From Ascidiaceihabitans sp. (lineage in GTDB: Bacteria; Pseudomonadota; Alphaproteobacteria; Rhodobacterales; Rhodobacteraceae), in NCBI GenBank assembly GCA_028825475.1, contig JAPKAB010000003.1:62001-126000 (forward strand): a stretch of 64,000 bases of DNA, read 5' to 3'. Below, in pieces: positions 28,251-37,482 of this stretch. Below the pieces are notes generated by a model, which saw nothing but the letters and a program-made list of their open reading frames with translations, searched no databases and was not told where the DNA came from. Positions within the stretch are counted from its first letter, which is position 1; each line of letters starts with the position of its first letter. Position numbers and translations under genes: made by a program.

Positions 28251-28295
28251 CATTCCAATGATCCAAACTACGACAAAAGGTCAAAGGATGAACTC

Positions 28296-29672
28296 ATGAA
28301 GGTCATCATATGTGGTGCAGGTCAGGTTGGGTGGCAAATCGCCCGACATCTTTCCGGAGAACGCAATGACGTGACAGTTGTCGACCAAGACCCAGAACTG
28401 GTTCGCCGCGCAACAGATTCACTAGATGTTCAAGGGGTTGCAGGCTTTGCCAGCTATCCTGATATCCTTGAACGTGCTGGTGCGCGCGATGCAGATATGA
28501 TCATCGCGGCGACCCACTCTGACGAAGTTAATATGGTCACTTGTCAGGTCGCACATTCAGTTTTCGGAATTAACCGTAAGATCGCTCGTTTGCGCAGTCA
28601 GTCGTATTTGGATGCGATTTACTCCGATCTATATCGCCGTGAACACATGCCGATCGACGTGGTTATCAGTCCAGAGCGCGAAGTTGCTGCTGCGGCGTTA
28701 CAGCGGCTTTCCGCGCCGGCAGCATTTGATACCGAGCGTTTCATGGATGGGCAGGCCCAATTGCTGGGTATTTTGATCGAAGAAGAATGTCCGGTGGTCC
28801 ATACACCACTGCGTCAGTTGACAGACCTGTTTTCAACATTGCGTGCAGTTGTTGTTGGTGTGCGCCGCGAGGGTGTGTTGTTTGCGCCCAATGCGGGTGA
28901 TCAATTGTTCGTTGGTGATGAATGTTATGTCTTTGCGCATGTCGACGATGTTCCACGTACGATGGAAGTGTTCGGCAAGCGTATAGCTAAACAGGAGCGC
29001 GTCGTCATGGTCGGTGGCGGTAATGTCGGGTTGGCTGTTGCTTCTGAACTAGAATCCCGGGCCAACCGCGTGCGCGCGAAAGTAATTGAAAAAGATCGTA
29101 AACGGGCGGAAATCGCTGCCGAAGCGCTGGAACGTACCATTGTGCTGCATGGGGATGGCTTGGACGTCGCTTTGTTAACTGAAGCAGGGGTTAGCCGTGC
29201 GGACGCGATGTTGGCCGTAACAGACGACGATAAAACCAATATGCTAGCGGCTGTACGCGCTAAATCTGAAGGCTGTCCTTACGCAATTGCCCTGATAAAT
29301 GACCCGACTTTGGTTCCCTTGATGGGGCCGCTTGGAATCGACGCATACATTAATCCGCGTGCAACAACCGTCAGCTCGATCTTACGTCATATCCGTCATG
29401 GTCGTGTACGTGCTGTATATTCCATCGGCGATGCTGAAGCCGAAGTTATCGAGGCTGAAGTGCTTTCAACTTCGCCGATGGCTGGCAAACGGATCGCTGA
29501 CATCGACTTCCCTGAGGGTGTGCTTGTTGGGGCCGTACGCAAAGGTGGCACCGTTACGCGTCCCTTAGGCAGTACGCGTATCGACGAAGGGGACGTTATT
29601 GCCTTATTTGCATTGACCAAAGACGTTCCAGAAGTGGAACGGCTGATGCAAGTTTCAATCGATTTCTTCTAA
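28296..29672 (+). CDS. trkA: Trk potassium uptake regulatory subunit TrkA
   Basis: 458 residues with two NAD-binding Rossmann domains (IICGAGQVGWQIA at the N-terminus and VMVGGGNVGLAVA near residue 235), each followed by a TrkA-C domain. It is the cytoplasmic gating ring of the Trk potassium channel. It precedes trkH by one base, and AAGGA lies 7 bases before ATG 28296. Confidence 0.96.
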   Translation: MKVIICGAGQVGWQIARHLSGERNDVTVVDQDPELVRRATDSLDVQGVAGFASYPDILERAGARDADMIIAATHSDEVNMVTCQVAHSVFGINRKIARLRSQSYLDAIYSDLYRREHMPIDVVISPEREVAAAALQRLSAPAAFDTERFMDGQAQLLGILIEEECPVVHTPLRQLTDLFSTLRAVVVGVRREGVLFAPNAGDQLFVGDECYVFAHVDDVPRTMEVFGKRIAKQERVVMVGGGNVGLAVASELESRANRVRAKVIEKDRKRAEIAAEALERTIVLHGDGLDVALLTEAGVSRADAMLAVTDDDKTNMLAAVRAKSEGCPYAIALINDPTLVPLMGPLGIDAYINPRATTVSSILRHIRHGRVRAVYSIGDAEAEVIEAEVLSTSPMAGKRIADIDFPEGVLVGAVRKGGTVTRPLGSTRIDEGDVIALFALTKDVPEVERLMQVSIDFF

Positions 29673-29673
29673 C

Positions 29674-31206
29674 ATGAAACAGAAGCTTGGCTTTATTGAG
29701 CAGTTGTTCCATTTACCCTTGTTTCTATTGGTTTTTGGCTTGGCATCAATCATGATGTTAATACCCGCCGGCTACGCCGGTGTGGTACGTGAATTGGTGA
29801 CTGGCAGAGCTTTTCTGTACTCTGGTTTGCTTGGGGTCATAATCTTTATTTTGATCGCAATGGCCCATCATGGGCGTATGCCCGGGCACGGAGCACTTGG
29901 GCCCTTGATGTCTTTGTTCTCAACATTCGTGTTTCTTCCATTGATTTTGGCCATTCCGTTTTATGAAGCTCTGCAAACCACCAGTTTCTTTAACTCCTAC
30001 ATGGAAATGGTTAGTTCAATCACAACGACGGGCGCAACACTGTTCGATGATCCAGAGCGGTTGAACCGACCACTCCACCTGTGGCGTGCACTTGTCGGCT
30101 GGTTGGGTGGTTTAATCATGTGGGTGGCCGCATCTTCTATTCTCGCGCCTTTGAATTTGGGTGGTTTCGAAATTACAGCGCGCGCAGAACCTGGAAGACG
30201 TGCATTGGGGCAGGGGCAAGTCGGGCAAAGCGAAGGTCGCCTAAAATTGATCAAGATCGTTGCGACATTATTCCCGATCTATTTTGGACTTACCTGGCTT
30301 CTTTGGGCACTTCTTTGGGTGAGCGGAGATGAATCACTCGTCGCTTTGTGCCACGCCATGTCGATCTTAGCGACATCGGGCATCTCACCAGTTGGAGGAT
30401 TGACGGGGGAGTCTGGCTTCACCGGCGAAATGCTGATGGTTTTGTTTATGCTGTTTGCTCTGTCGCGACTGACGTTTTCAAGTGATACGGTCACCAGCGA
30501 AAGTGGCGGCATTTCGCATGATCCGGAGTTTCGGATTGGAATCGCCTTAGTTGTGGCCGTGCCCACAGTCTTGTTCTTACGCCATTGGTTGGCGTCCTAT
30601 GACGTTGCTGCTGAGACGACGATGATGGATGCAGGGCATGCTTTTTGGGGTGCATTGTTTACGGTCATGTCGTTTTTAACGACAACTGGTTTTGCAAGCA
30701 ATTCATGGGGTGATGCCCAGCAATGGTCTGGCCTTGCCACTCCTGGTCTGATTTTGATGGGCTTGTGCTTAATCGGTGGGGGTGTCGCGACGACTGCTGG
30801 CGGCGTGAAATTATTGCGAGTCTTTGCGCTGTATCGCAATGGCCGCCGCGAAATGGAACGGTTGGTTCATCCTTCATCCGTTAGCAATGCAGACCCAATG
30901 GCACGACGTTTGCAAAAAAACGGAGCGTTTATTGCATGGATTTTTTTCATGCTGTTTGCGTTATCTTTGGCAGCGGTCACAATCTTACTGGCAGCATCGG
31001 GCGCATCCTTTGAGGAGTCTGTTGTGATGGCAATCGCAAGCCTGTCAACAACAGGTCCATTGCTAGAAATGGGTGGCGATACACCTATCCGCCTCATCGA
31101 ACTGAACAGTTTTGCAAAGTCCGTATTTGTTGGTGCAATGGTACTTGGGCGACTTGAAACACTCGCGATTATTGCGCTTTTGACGCCGGATTTGTGGCGC
31201 GGCTAG
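29674..31206 (+). CDS. trkH: Trk potassium channel subunit TrkH
   Basis: 510 residues, about ten to twelve membrane segments. The repeated pore-loop signatures are visible as 'SSITTTGATLF', 'SILATSGISPVGG', 'SFLTTTGFAS' and 'ASLSTTGPLL', one per MPM repeat. It is the transmembrane half of the TrkAH system and is encoded one base after trkA. Confidence 0.95.
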   Translation: MKQKLGFIEQLFHLPLFLLVFGLASIMMLIPAGYAGVVRELVTGRAFLYSGLLGVIIFILIAMAHHGRMPGHGALGPLMSLFSTFVFLPLILAIPFYEALQTTSFFNSYMEMVSSITTTGATLFDDPERLNRPLHLWRALVGWLGGLIMWVAASSILAPLNLGGFEITARAEPGRRALGQGQVGQSEGRLKLIKIVATLFPIYFGLTWLLWALLWVSGDESLVALCHAMSILATSGISPVGGLTGESGFTGEMLMVLFMLFALSRLTFSSDTVTSESGGISHDPEFRIGIALVVAVPTVLFLRHWLASYDVAAETTMMDAGHAFWGALFTVMSFLTTTGFASNSWGDAQQWSGLATPGLILMGLCLIGGGVATTAGGVKLLRVFALYRNGRREMERLVHPSSVSNADPMARRLQKNGAFIAWIFFMLFALSLAAVTILLAASGASFEESVVMAIASLSTTGPLLEMGGDTPIRLIELNSFAKSVFVGAMVLGRLETLAIIALLTPDLWRG

Positions 31207-31331
31207 CTAGTGGCAGGTAAATTAGGGGTGCCAAGGCCGTTTTTGGGGCTAGAAACTCCTCAAATCCTTATCCATAATATAACAAAGAGTGATTTGGTCC
31301 GCCGATAACTTAAAAAAAAGGCAAAAATGCA

Positions 31332-31571
31332 ATGGCTTCGGATAGACAGAACCTACAGGATGCGTTCCTGAACCACGTACGTAAGACCAAAGTTCCAGTA
31401 ACGATCTTCCTGATCAACGGTGTAAAGTTGCAAGGTGTCATTACGTGGTTCGACAACTTCTGCGTGCTATTGCGTCGCGATGGTCAATCTCAGCTTGTGT
31501 ACAAGCACGCGATTTCGACCATCATGCCTAGCCAGCCAATCAGCCTATATGAGGGCGAAGACCAAGCTTGA
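31332..31571 (+). CDS. hfq: RNA chaperone Hfq
   Basis: 79 residues, the short alphaproteobacterial form. The Sm1 motif ([21 protein letters not shown]) and Sm2 motif (VYKHAISTI) are intact, and the C-terminal tail is brief. It is a homohexamer binding small RNAs and mRNA U/A-rich sites. Its stop overlaps the hflX start. Confidence 0.98.
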
Positions 31572-32866
31572 GCAAAGAGCAATTCCAGATAGATAACACC
31601 GACGGGCCGGTATTGACCCGCGCGTGGGTGCTTCATCCTGATATTAAATCAGATCATCTTCGCCGTAATGCGGCCCTGTCTTTGGCAGAGGCGGTTTCCT
31701 TAGCAAATGCACTGAGTGAGCTAGACGTAATCGGCAGTGATGCCGTGCGCCTGCCCAAACCGCATGCTGGTATGTTATTTGGCTCAGGCAAAATCAAAGA
31801 GCTTCATGACGTGTTTGAAGAGGCGGAAATCGATCTTGTTTTGATCGATGGTAAAGTTACGCCTGTTCAACAACGTAATCTTGAAAAAGAGTGGGGTGTG
31901 AAGGTCTTGGACCGCACTGGCCTGATCCTCGAAATCTTCAGCGAACGTGCAGCCACCCGTGAAGGCGTGTTGCAGGTCGAGATGGCTGCACTTACCTACC
32001 AGCGTACACGTCTTGTACGGGCATGGACCCACCTCGAACGTCAACGTGGTGGTTTGGGCTTTGTTGGTGGACCAGGTGAGACGCAGATTGAATCTGACCG
32101 TCGTGCCATTGATGACCAATTGGTGCGCTTGCGCCGTCAGCTTGATAAAGTGGTTAAAACCCGCGCACTGCACCGTGCTGCGCGCAAAAAGGTTCCTTAT
32201 CCTATCGTGGCTCTTGTGGGGTATACCAACGCCGGTAAGTCGACGCTGTTTAATTACCTAACAGGTGCGGATGTGATGGCGGAGGACATGTTGTTCGCGA
32301 CGCTCGACCCAACGATGCGCCGTTGGATCATGGATGATGGACCCGAAGTTATTTTGTCAGATACAGTTGGTTTTATCTCTGACCTGCCGACTGAATTGGT
32401 GGCATCCTTCCGTGCGACTTTGGAAGAAGTACTTGCTGCTGACGTGATTTGTCACGTGCGTGACATCAGCCACCCGGAGTCTGAAGAACAAGCCAGAGAC
32501 GTCCGCGAGATCATGAAAGTTTTGGGTGTTGATGCGGAACGCCCAACCTTTGAGGTTTGGAACAAGCTAGACGCGTTGGATGATGAGGCGGCTGAAGCGG
32601 TGAAAACGCGCGCTGCACGCAACGAAATGGTTTATGCTACGTCTGCACTAAGTGGTGCTGGCACCCAAGTATTGATGGAAGCGATTGCCGAAGCATTGCA
32701 AGGTGCGTTGATCACTGAAGATCTGACCCTGTCGTTTGCAAAAGGTCGCGAACGCGCTTGGCTGTTCTCAAATGAGGTCGTGCTGGAAGAGACACAAACC
32801 GACGAGGGGTTTGTGGTCACAGTACGTTGGAGCGGACGTCAGAAGGCCGAATACAAAGCCCTGTAA
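31568..32866 (+). CDS. hflX: GTPase HflX
   Basis: 432 residues, ribosome-associated GTPase that splits stalled ribosomes. G1 is [10 protein letters not shown]3 is DTVG and G4 NKLD, preceded by the HflX domain with '[12 protein letters not shown]'. It starts with TTG at 31568, whose last bases overlap the hfq stop (TTGA), so the two are translationally coupled. It ends four bases from the convergent M48 gene. Confidence 0.95.
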
Positions 32867-32870
32867 GCGA

Positions 32871-33563
32871 TTAATCGGTCGATGTGCCCCAACGAGTTTG
32901 CAGCTTGTTTAGCGCATCGATCCGTTCGCTTGTTTTGGGGTGACTAAGCAACCATGCAGGTGCATGACCGTTCATCGAACCACTCATAGCGTCCAGCTTT
33001 TTAAATAGTGAAATTTGACCTGATGTGCCAATGCCTGATTTGGTGAGTAAGGCCGCGGCATATGCATCTGCCTCGTATTCGTCGGAACGGCTTAGGCGGG
33101 CAGCTAACATCGATGTTAGCATGTTGGCGATCCAAACGCCTACGAACGGTATGAAACGTCCCAGAACCATCGAAAGCATCGTACGTAGCGCGTTTTGACC
33201 TGAGAAGTCGATCATGCGGCGCCGTGAGTGACCAAGGGCAACATGGCCCAATTCATGCGCAATGACACTGGCTAGTTCATCCGCACTAACTTCACCGTTT
33301 TGAAATTTTTTGTAAAAGCCGCGAGTGATGAAAATCCGCCCATCTGGCGCGGCCAAGCCGTTGATCTGGTCAATCTCATAAATATGCACGCGAATTTTGG
33401 GCAAATCCAAAGCGCTGGCCATTTGATCACTCAATTGACCTAGCATGGGGTCGTTCAAGACCGTGGATTGCTCATCTAACCGTTTTGCCGTTTGCCATGC
33501 AGAAAAGCGATACATTGCTAGGCCGTAGATGAGGGCAAATAGAATTGGGGTGAGTTTCAACAT
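32871..33563 (-). CDS. M48-family zinc metalloprotease
   Basis: 230 residues. A single N-terminal hydrophobic segment suggests membrane attachment. The zinc motif HELGH is at about 103-107 with a downstream 'DEYEADAYA' glutamate third ligand. Peptidases of this kind include HtpX and YggG types; its short length and lack of the extra HtpX helices make YggG-like more likely, but this is a guess. No operon partner is seen. Confidence 0.88.
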   Translation of the reverse strand: MLKLTPILFALIYGLAMYRFSAWQTAKRLDEQSTVLNDPMLGQLSDQMASALDLPKIRVHIYEIDQINGLAAPDGRIFITRGFYKKFQNGEVSADELASVIAHELGHVALGHSRRRMIDFSGQNALRTMLSMVLGRFIPFVGVWIANMLTSMLAARLSRSDEYEADAYAAALLTKSGIGTSGQISLFKKLDAMSGSMNGHAPAWLLSHPKTSERIDALNKLQTRWGTSTD

Positions 33564-33607
33564 GTCTTAGATATGGGGTTAAGAGGTGCGGATCGCAACG
33601 CCTTGTC

Positions 33608-34762
33608 TCACTTATCCCACGCGACACTCATTTTTGTTGGGCCCCGGAAGGCCCAGCCTTTGTATGGAACAGGTTTTAGCAATCTAAGATTGGGCAGGTG
33701 TTCGAAAGCCAACGGCAGGGCGACTTCGCTGATAAGGCATCTTGCAGCTGCGGCCCCAGCGCAGAAATGTGGTCCAGCGCCAAAACTGATGGCAGGCTGT
33801 GTGCTGCGCGAAATGTCAAAAGTATCAGGTGCTGAGAAATGGTTTTCATCACGTCCAGCTGAACCAAACATAAAGAACACGCGATCTTCGGGCTGCAGCG
33901 TAATGCCATCAATGGTGTCCTCTTTAACCACGACGCGTGGAGACATCCCAATAGGGGCCATCCAGCGTGCGTATTCATTGAAGGCGTCTAGCCATTTAGC
34001 TTTACCGCTGCGGATCATCTCCAATTGGCTGGGATGGTTTATCAATGCCCAGATGGTGCCAGCAATAGCGTCACGTGGTTCGTTCTGACCACCTGAGATT
34101 ATCAGTTTGATATTGGCGTGCAGGCTTTCATCACTTAGCCCTGCGTCCGCCATGACTTTGAGTGCACTTTGTTGCGGCGCGTCCTCACGCGAAAATTTAA
34201 TATGATCATCTATAAGACGGGTCGCTTTGTTGCAGCGTTTTGTAACTTTCTTTTTGCCCTCGAAGTTGGAACAACCGTCAATCATTGCTTGGCTGACAGT
34301 ATCCATCTCCAAATTACTCATCGATTCCAAACCTGTGATTGCACGTAATGCTGCCGCAGACACAGGCATTGCAAAATCACGCACCAGGTCGCATTTTCCT
34401 TTTGGCGCAAGGGTTTGCAACAAGTCTGTGGCCGCCGCCTCAAATATTGGTTTCCAATGGTCTTTAACCGTTCGCGGGCTGAGCGCGGGAAACAACGCAC
34501 GACGTTCGTTCATGTGTTCCTCACCGTCTTTACGCATCATGTTTTGACCCATCAATTGGGTCATCAATCCTGCAGGCTGATCAGATGAAAACACGTCTAT
34601 TCGTTTTTCCTGAACATGGATGTCATCACGGCGGGTGAACAGTGTGGCGTTCAGCTCGGGCACAAAGGTGATGGGTGCGTGTGCACGCATGTGGGAGAGA
34701 GCGGGGTATGGATCGACCAGAAAGCTGGTGAGATCAATATGGGTAATGGGTGCATTTGACAT
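33608..34762 (-). CDS. Cytochrome P450 with altered I-helix
   Basis: 384 residues, soluble bacterial size. The heme-ligand motif FGAGPHFCAG gives Cys334, and the ExxR pair is Glu263/Arg266. The I-helix acid-alcohol pair normally found in GGxDT is replaced by GGQNE (224-228), so the usual proton-delivery residues are missing. The substrate is unknown. No ferredoxin or reductase is adjacent, so electron partners lie elsewhere. It is 44 bases downstream of nothing on its strand except the divergent small gene at 34869, which shares its promoter region. Confidence 0.9.
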   Translation of the reverse strand: MSNAPITHIDLTSFLVDPYPALSHMRAHAPITFVPELNATLFTRRDDIHVQEKRIDVFSSDQPAGLMTQLMGQNMMRKDGEEHMNERRALFPALSPRTVKDHWKPIFEAAATDLLQTLAPKGKCDLVRDFAMPVSAAALRAITGLESMSNLEMDTVSQAMIDGCSNFEGKKKVTKRCNKATRLIDDHIKFSREDAPQQSALKVMADAGLSDESLHANIKLIISGGQNEPRDAIAGTIWALINHPSQLEMIRSGKAKWLDAFNEYARWMAPIGMSPRVVVKEDTIDGITLQPEDRVFFMFGSAGRDENHFSAPDTFDISRSTQPAISFGAGPHFCAGAAAARCLISEVALPLAFEHLPNLRLLKPVPYKGWAFRGPTKMSVAWDK

Positions 34763-34868
34763 GTACCAACGCTAGACGAGGGGGAGGCGTTTGCGCAATG
34801 TTTTAACGTAGAGTTGAGTGCAGAGAATTTCTCGCTCATACTACCCTAATCAAGACAAAGGACGAGGC

Positions 34869-35182
34869 ATGAGCGATCAAGAAGCGACATTTTATGATAT
34901 TGGACACGGTATTTCTGAAACAGAAGCGTCGCAGATGTTTGCAAGAAGTGCTTTAAGGTCTGCAAAGGTGGGAAACCCTTTGTGTCGTTTTTTCAGGACT
35001 GCATGGTGTTCAAACTAACAGGTGATGACCACGCGCAGGCGATGGCTATTGAAGGCGCGCATTTATTTGATCCTTCGGGCAAAGGCCGCGCGATGAAGGA
35101 ATGGGTGCAGGTGCCCTATAGCCACGCTGCTATGTGGCCATCTTTTGCGGATGCGGCCCATCGGTATGTATCATCGCTATGA
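34869..35182 (+). pseudogene. Small conserved-looking protein split by a -1 frameshift
   Basis: ATG 34869 opens a frame that runs about 49 codons to TAA 35016-35018. From 34970 the -1 frame continues for another 71 codons to 35180-35182 and carries a protein-like sequence (FFQDCMVFKLTGDDHAQAM, then FDPSGKGRAMKEWVQVPY). The shift falls at GGGAAAC (34970-34976) in exact G GGA AAC register, the canonical slippery heptamer for -1 frameshifting. The joined product would be about 104 residues. A base loss is simpler than programmed shifting. The family is unknown to me, though the tail resembles small proteins with MKEWVxVP. Confidence 0.6.
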
Positions 35183-35247
35183 ACTCCAAACAGGCCGCCC
35201 AACCTGAATTAGGTGGCCTGGTTGCTATGGAAAATGAGAGTCCTGAA

Positions 35248-35973
35248 TTACAAAAGAGAAATTGAAGACCGTGCAGATTCTGCCTGCTCAGCGATTTGTT
35301 TTGTCGCACCAAAGTGCCATTCAAGACCAGTTTGACCGCGCGTCGCAGCATTCTCCAGATTATTGGTAGCCAAATTAGCTTGTGACGCACTTAGCGAAAG
35401 GGATTCGGCCAGTGCAGTACGGCTTGCTTGGATTTCGGAATACCGCTTTTCATAAGCCTCTTGAGACAGCGTGCCCATATCACGATTAAATGAAAGCACC
35501 TCGAGTTCTTCATTTTGTGCTTCCAATAGGTCAGGAAGAGAAGTCGTTAGGATTTCCATGGTATCGTTTGTTTTACGGATGTTACGAACAAGCTGATTTG
35601 GGTTAACCAACTCTACGCGTTGCGCAATTTGTATCTTACCAGAACTATGCCCAATCAAAGCGCCTGTTGCACCACCAGTAACTGCCCCGACAATACAATT
35701 TTTGGCGTTTGATGCAGATAAGATGGCCAAGCCACAACCAACGACAGCACCAATCTTTGCACCCTTAATTGTTGATGCAAGTACAAGATCGTTGCTGAGA
35801 CCGTTCAGGGCATCAGCTTGACGTGAAACCGTATTTTCGTGCTGTGAATTGTTGCTGAAAGAGACAAGAGATGCGGATCCATTCTCACCAATCTGGCGTG
35901 TCACCGTGTTGTCAGTACAAGCAGCTAGTAAGTTTACTGAAAGTAGAAGAAGCAGCGTAAGGGTTCGAGTCAT
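35248..35973 (-). CDS. Lipoprotein with glycine-zipper region
   Basis: 241 residues. A signal peptide with lipobox LLAAC makes Cys18 the likely lipidated residue. A glycine-rich hydrophobic region 'GAKIGAVVGCGLAIL ... GAVTGGATGALIG' (about 70-108) resembles glycine-zipper lipoproteins that insert in membranes. The C-terminal half is helical and rich in Ala, Gln and Glu. Function unknown. ATG 35973 is preferred to a GTG four codons upstream because it leads directly to the signal peptide. Confidence 0.75.
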   Translation of the reverse strand: MTRTLTLLLLLSVNLLAACTDNTVTRQIGENGSASLVSFSNNSQHENTVSRQADALNGLSNDLVLASTIKGAKIGAVVGCGLAILSASNAKNCIVGAVTGGATGALIGHSSGKIQIAQRVELVNPNQLVRNIRKTNDTMEILTTSLPDLLEAQNEELEVLSFNRDMGTLSQEAYEKRYSEIQASRTALAESLSLSASQANLATNNLENAATRGQTGLEWHFGATKQIAEQAESARSSISLL

Positions 35974-36094
35974 CGACAAATCCACATTATTAAAAATTAT
36001 TAGTTCGTTTCTGATAACGATCCAATGTGGCTTAATATAGACTATTGTTCGGACAAATAAGGTAAACTTGGGCTGTTTTCCAGCATATCCCGCT

Positions 36095-36132
36095 AGGAAT
36101 GAAAAGCTTAACGCGTTAAGCTTTTCATTCCT
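36095..36132. repeat. Perfect 38-bp palindrome across the end of the VWA gene
   Basis: AGGAATGAAAAGCTTAACG (36095-36113) is the exact reverse complement of 36114-36132. The left half overlaps beyond the stop codon and the right half covers the last codons of the VWA gene. On the plus strand it is followed by TTTT. A loopless 19-base palindrome can only form an intrastrand hairpin or cruciform. Confidence 0.9.
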
Positions 36133-37295
36133 TTTTCAAGACCGGAAAGTGTCATTCCAACCATGCGATCAGCACCAAAGATCTCTTGGATCATTTGGAT
36201 TGAGTGGGTGTAGGTCCAATATTTCTCTGGAATTGGATTGATCCAGAGATGACTGCCCCATTGATCGCGTGCACGTTCTAACCAAACCTGACCACTTTCT
36301 GCGTTCCAGTGTTCGTTCGCACCACCGGGATAGGCAATCTCATATGGAGACATCGACGCGTCACCAACAAAGATGCATTTGTAATCAGGACCATAGGTGC
36401 GAAGGATTTCGTTGGTATCCAGCTGTGCATCCCATCGGCGGCTGTTATCACGCCACACGCCTTCATACAGACAATTGTGGAAATAAAAGTGTTCAAGATG
36501 TTTAAATTCGTTTCGCGCAGCAGAGAATAATTCCTCTACTACTTTGATGTGAGGGTCCATTGATCCACCCACATCTAAAAACAACAGCACCTTCACCGCA
36601 TTCCGTCGTTCTGGACGTGTTTTGACATCTAGGTATCCGTTTTCTGCTGTAGCACGGATAGTACCGTTCAGATCAAGTTCTTCGGTCGCGCCATCACGTG
36701 CCCATTTGCGGAGACGTTTCAGGGCGACCTTTATGTTGCGAGTGCCCAGTTCGACCGTATCGTCCATGTTTTTGAATTCACGCTTGTCCCACACTTTGGT
36801 GGCGCGCTGGTGGCGGCTTTCGTTCTGGCCGATCCTAACGCCTTCAGGATTATAGCCATAAGCGCCAAATGGTGAGGTGCCAGCGGTACCAACCCACTTA
36901 TTGCCACCTTGGTGGCGCTTTTCTTGTTCCTCGAGGCGTTTCTTCAACGTCTCCATCAGCTTTTCAAAGCCGCCCAAAGCTTCGATTTCTGCCTTTTCTT
37001 CAGCCGACAGATGTTTTTCGGCCATCTTGGTCAGCCAATCAGCTGGAATATCAACAGCTTCAAGAACTTGCTCTAATTTGATGTTGTCCAAGCCTTCAAA
37101 GGTAGCCGCGAAGGCGCGATCGAACTTGTCGATGTTGCGTTCATCTTTGACCATAGAAACACGGGCTAAGTAGTAAAATGCATTGATATCATAGGTTGCC
37201 AGTCCAGCCTTCATTCCCTCAAGAAACGCAAGGAACTCACGCATGGACACTGGCACTCCGTTCTTACGCAGTGCGTCAAAGAACGGAATGAACAT
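36108..37295 (-). CDS. VWA domain protein of the MoxR-associated (CoxE-like) type
   Basis: 395 residues. An N-terminal helical region with a charged 'EEKAEIEALGGFEKLMETLKKRLEEQEKR' stretch (written here in part) leads to a von Willebrand A domain containing DVGGSMD, a metal-site motif (DxGxS) slightly different from canonical DxSxS. Such proteins work with MoxR AAA+ ATPases as chaperone pairs; a MoxR gene lies 2.4 kb upstream on the same strand (39658-40494). Its start overlaps the 55-residue membrane protein by one base (TGATG). It is the last gene of a four-gene cluster. Confidence 0.85.
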   Translation of the reverse strand: MFIPFFDALRKNGVPVSMREFLAFLEGMKAGLATYDINAFYYLARVSMVKDERNIDKFDRAFAATFEGLDNIKLEQVLEAVDIPADWLTKMAEKHLSAEEKAEIEALGGFEKLMETLKKRLEEQEKRHQGGNKWVGTAGTSPFGAYGYNPEGVRIGQNESRHQRATKVWDKREFKNMDDTVELGTRNIKVALKRLRKWARDGATEELDLNGTIRATAENGYLDVKTRPERRNAVKVLLFLDVGGSMDPHIKVVEELFSAARNEFKHLEHFYFHNCLYEGVWRDNSRRWDAQLDTNEILRTYGPDYKCIFVGDASMSPYEIAYPGGANEHWNAESGQVWLERARDQWGSHLWINPIPEKYWTYTHSIQMIQEIFGADRMVGMTLSGLEKGMKSLTR

Positions 37296-37462
37296 CAGGA
37301 AATAATCCGTTCCAGTACAACTGTTGCGATCAGGCCGACCACAACAAAGGCCATTCCAAAGCCTGTCGCGTATTGAGCGATGTCTAGTTTATTACCACCG
37401 CGACGTTTGGCAGTGATACCGCCGAAAATTGCGCCAATTAGTGCTGCAACGATTACGATCAT
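37295..37462 (-). CDS. 55-residue membrane protein
   Basis: Starts MIVIVAALIGAIFGG and has two hydrophobic segments (about 1-18 and 33-52) separated by a basic turn (AKRRGGNKLD), so a two-helix hairpin in the inner membrane is expected. The stop TGA shares its A with the start of the VWA gene (TGATG), implying translational coupling. It sits 20 bases after the DUF2927 gene. Small Rhodobacterales proteins of this type exist, but I propose no function. Confidence 0.7.
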   Translation of the reverse strand: MIVIVAALIGAIFGGITAKRRGGNKLDIAQYATGFGMAFVVVGLIATVVLERIIS

Positions 37463-37482
37463 ATGTGTTTAGCCCCACGCTG

